DNA of 64,000 nt, taken from Alphaproteobacteria bacterium (GTDB taxonomy: Bacteria > Pseudomonadota > Alphaproteobacteria > Rs-D84). The stretch lies in NCBI GenBank assembly GCA_017615655.1, contig JAFZZS010000002.1, positions 129,114 through 193,113 on the forward strand. Direction: 5' to 3'. Of the stretch, positions 62,701 through 64,000 are shown piece after piece. The position numbers were made by a program, and so were the translations under genes. The notes below the pieces were generated by a model. That model saw only the letters and a list, made by a program, of their open reading frames with translations, was not told the origin of the DNA and searched no databases. Position 1 is the first letter of the stretch. Every line of letters starts with the position of its first letter.

Positions 62701-64000
62701 GGTACTTTGGTTTCTGACCCGACATATTACGATGCCCAGGTTGTGAACAGCGGTACAGCAAGTTTCACAGGTGATATCTTTGAAAGCACGGCTTCGTTGA
62801 TTAATAACGGTGGAGAAGTGAGTTTAACAAATGTTGAATTTGTTCAGGGTTCCACAGTTGACGGTGACGGAAATGGACATCTTAATATCCAAGACGGTCA
62901 AACAATCTTTGATGCTGTGGTTCAGAACAATACTTTGACAATGACAAGTGACGCAAATGTTGTTGTGGGGCAACATGGTTCATTGGATGGTGTTGGTATA
63001 ACGGCGGCCGGGGGTACAATCAACCTGAACAATGGCCACATTGATGCATTGGGTGACCTGGTTGCAAATGGTGATGTTGGTATATCTTTGGATGCGAACT
63101 TCTATTCCGGTGAGGCTGATACGATATCCCATATAACCGGGACAGGAAAGTTGTTAATTAACAATATCAATTTGCTGTCTTCAGAATATGGTGATACAGA
63201 AGGGTACTTCAGTTGGACAGTCGCAGAGAACGATACCGACAGTGTTGATTTTGCTGATGGGTGGACAATAACCGGCGGAACCAACTACTTTACAAGTATC
63301 ACCAAAGATGGTCAAAATATCACATTCGGTGATAAATTGATGAATGCATCGAGTGTATATGCTCAGTTGGGCAGCTGGGATGGGGAAATCATCGGTACAT
63401 CGACTGCATATGACGAAGAAACCAATGCATATAGCTCTACAGCAGGCACAACAGTTGGTGCGGCGTTGACGGCATTGGAAAGCGCAGTCAATGGTAAACA
63501 AAATGTAATCGTGGACAGCACGACAATCGTGGCGAATGGCGCGGGTGGTTTCGATGTTGCTGCCGGTTCGATTGGTGCGACACAATTGGCGGCTAACTCT
63601 GTGGCATCATCAAATATTATTGATGGAACAATCGTGAATGCGGATATCGCTGTTGGGACAATAACTACGGACAGATTGGCAGATCAAAATGTTTCCCAAT
63701 TTACCAATGATGCCGGTTACCAGACAAGCAGTGATGTTGCCACGGCGATAAATACCGCATTGGCAAATGGTGGTACTAATTCATATCAAACCGCTGAAAA
63801 TGTTGCAACAACGTTAGAGGCATACAGTACAACAGAACAGATGAATAACGCGATTTCAGATGCGTTGGCTAACAATGGTGATGCGTATCAGACGAGTAGT
63901 CAGGTTGCAGCGTCAATAAGTGATGCGTTAGCCAATAATGGTGATGCATATCAAACTGCATCTCAGGTGAACAATACCGTTAACACAGCAATTACAGAAG
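59752..64000 (+). CDS. Giant Pmp-like beta-helix surface protein (3' end beyond window)
   Basis: The frame is open from 59752 to the right edge, over 1400 residues. It starts after AAAGGAAAGGAG with a signal peptide (MHKLHGVLLGVSVLPALLIAPAMA). Residues from about 390 to 690 (about 60930-61830) carry repeats of the chlamydial Pmp type, FxxN and GGA(I/M): FTGN..LNGGAIYN, FTGN..EGGAIYN, YSSN..SGGAIYM, FRNN..EGGAIYH. The rest is Asn/Thr/Gly-rich, as in a parallel beta-helix. Near the edge are tandem repeats (ALANNGDAYQTSSQVAASIS and again). It is inferred to be a surface adhesin or autotransporter; its anchor lies outside the window. Confidence 0.8.
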   Translation, partial: MHKLHGVLLGVSVLPALLIAPAMADAPVTDHPVFVFGDVTFDNQHVANGEAAFGGRRMDNWEGNMYQNDFPRYQMVGRSMTMSNSDAYIGPVTLTMRELTGEDAFAFNYQINEVDVDLANLAGVTWNQDYSTVFSEVSDIIGESNAGYTARPVYAMAQRDDSQVAGSLSFDNSTVMVDGATINANTISITNGSVLTFVKQDHSKLGAFLEGVIDSDGNTTLTADTMTVNNSQLNVNSGATLNITTTDTETGTTFSNLSTDKGALSVIDGSAHISGARLVFDNNTSSSHGAGLYYKVTDDGLTSSVVLDADSIIFSNNTSNYSASSGGALFNSGGDVSILGDTNTFTGNQILGTDVDEKLFKRGGGAIANQSYETESNTEPKVPLNATMVIGTANSTNTFSGNTSSMNGGAIMNRAVDTDGDATLTINGTTTFTGNIAALNGGAIYNMQKNGHTATVNLNNGSYTFTGNSATGEGGAIYNAGTMTIANAGFDHNSAKSGGAIRNISGATLTLNNADFTLNTTTTGSGAAIYSGGTLNIDGGTYSSNTAATSGGAIYMSKGTVANATFTGNNAASGGAMHVDSAATTPVVISGSTFTNNTATTQGGAINARSSQLAISNSSFEGNSSEGKAGALYLSQITTITDTSFRNNTAGTEGGAIYHYSNKKLTINADQENVEFSGNTANGVGNDIYASSAYTLYLNANTGRSISMDGGIVGKDASNKTTISINSDSTINGGTIEIANALKYATVTHSNGELHLINTDLTDTTISVASDATINTIDDLINDYVGKVYLDTGAIIAGDIDYANGIADMYSAAAGATEVNYRLANALNIGNGGPKTIHVVDGDVLVNSTAFNWFNSETGMTLASSGNADGDIVVTGLSGGLNMAVDITDETAQEVEYNLTAATETFDGTDNTIQNATFTITGNGNTEGSNTLVFGSDLIVDGNSELTLNDIVLDMVDGEEIQVAEGAALTINNAHVGVNLNNAGTLVSDPTYYDAQVVNSGTASFTGDIFESTASLINNGGEVSLTNVEFVQGSTVDGDGNGHLNIQDGQTIFDAVVQNNTLTMTSDANVVVGQHGSLDGVGITAAGGTINLNNGHIDALGDLVANGDVGISLDANFYSGEADTISHITGTGKLLINNINLLSSEYGDTEGYFSWTVAENDTDSVDFADGWTITGGTNYFTSITKDGQNITFGDKLMNASSVYAQLGSWDGEIIGTSTAYDEETNAYSSTAGTTVGAALTALESAVNGKQNVIVDSTTIVANGAGGFDVAAGSIGATQLAANSVASSNIIDGTIVNADIAVGTITTDRLADQNVSQFTNDAGYQTSSDVATAINTALANGGTNSYQTAENVATTLEAYSTTEQMNNAISDALANNGDAYQTSSQVAASISDALANNGDAYQTASQVNNTVNTAITE
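63855..63968 (+). repeat. In-frame tandem repeat in giant surface protein
   Basis: Two copies of about 54-60 bases encode (S)DALANNGDAYQT(S/A)SQV. Confidence 0.7.

Overview
The window reads as a chromosomal segment of a host-associated (probably gut) alphaproteobacterium with a compact genome. The lineage call is inference. It rests on the acpP-fabF-mltG and rpsL-to-rplQ gene orders, a 100-residue S14 without the four-cysteine zinc site, many lineage-specific exported Cys-rich proteins, and an exported bile-salt-hydrolase-type enzyme. No rRNA genes and no CRISPR array are present. Two tRNA genes occur: Pro(CGG) and Gln(CTG).

Layout. (1) 1-2413: end of a surface protein, a repeat array enclosing a small GIY-YIG nuclease, a DedA-type membrane protein (minus strand), and rbfA. 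(2) 2422-6112: lepA, two tandem small paralogues with a C-X8-C-X4-C-X2-H motif, and an integrase-like protein without its catalytic residues. (3) 6122-13204: acpP and fabF, then inserted accessory genes (surface protein, acyl-CoA synthetase, tRNA-Pro, a 474-residue unknown), then mltG. (4) 13218-14951: two outer-membrane barrel genes with duplicated 5' regions. (5) 15057-31960: the str, S10, spc and start of the alpha ribosomal operons (rpsL, rpsG, fusA, tuf, rpsJ through secY, rpsM, rpsK). (6) 31984-35289: an envelope-protein insertion that separates rpsK from rpoA. (7) 35308-37170: rpoA and rplQ on their own promoter. (8) 37206-50018: a block of large exported Cys-rich proteins, a two-TM membrane protein, a DUF3419-like enzyme and a lipoprotein. 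(9) 50023-59729: an ankyrin plus subtilase-like autotransporter, a DUF1015 protein, a second poly-T-promoter surface protein, a choloylglycine-hydrolase family enzyme, tRNA-Gln, an exported flavodoxin and an APH-like kinase. (10) 59752-64000: the start of a giant Pmp-like surface protein that runs off the window.

The strongest candidate for an undescribed system is the set of exported proteins between 32630 and 49202. Three of them share an exact recurring cysteine module, C-X6-C-X4/6-C-G-X5-C, five times in total, and two others carry related spacings. Several also have glycine-zipper segments. They appear as operons (32630/34549 with a 1-base overlap; 49202/48335 with a 3-base gap) next to ribosomal genes. 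Their chemistry suggests disulfide-stabilised periplasmic or surface assemblies; no function can be assigned from sequence alone.

Other themes are surface variation (poly-T tracts beside two near-identical promoters, a Pmp-like beta-helix protein, a tandemly duplicated C-terminal domain), dispersed intergenic repeats, and structured intercistronic leaders in the ribosomal operons.
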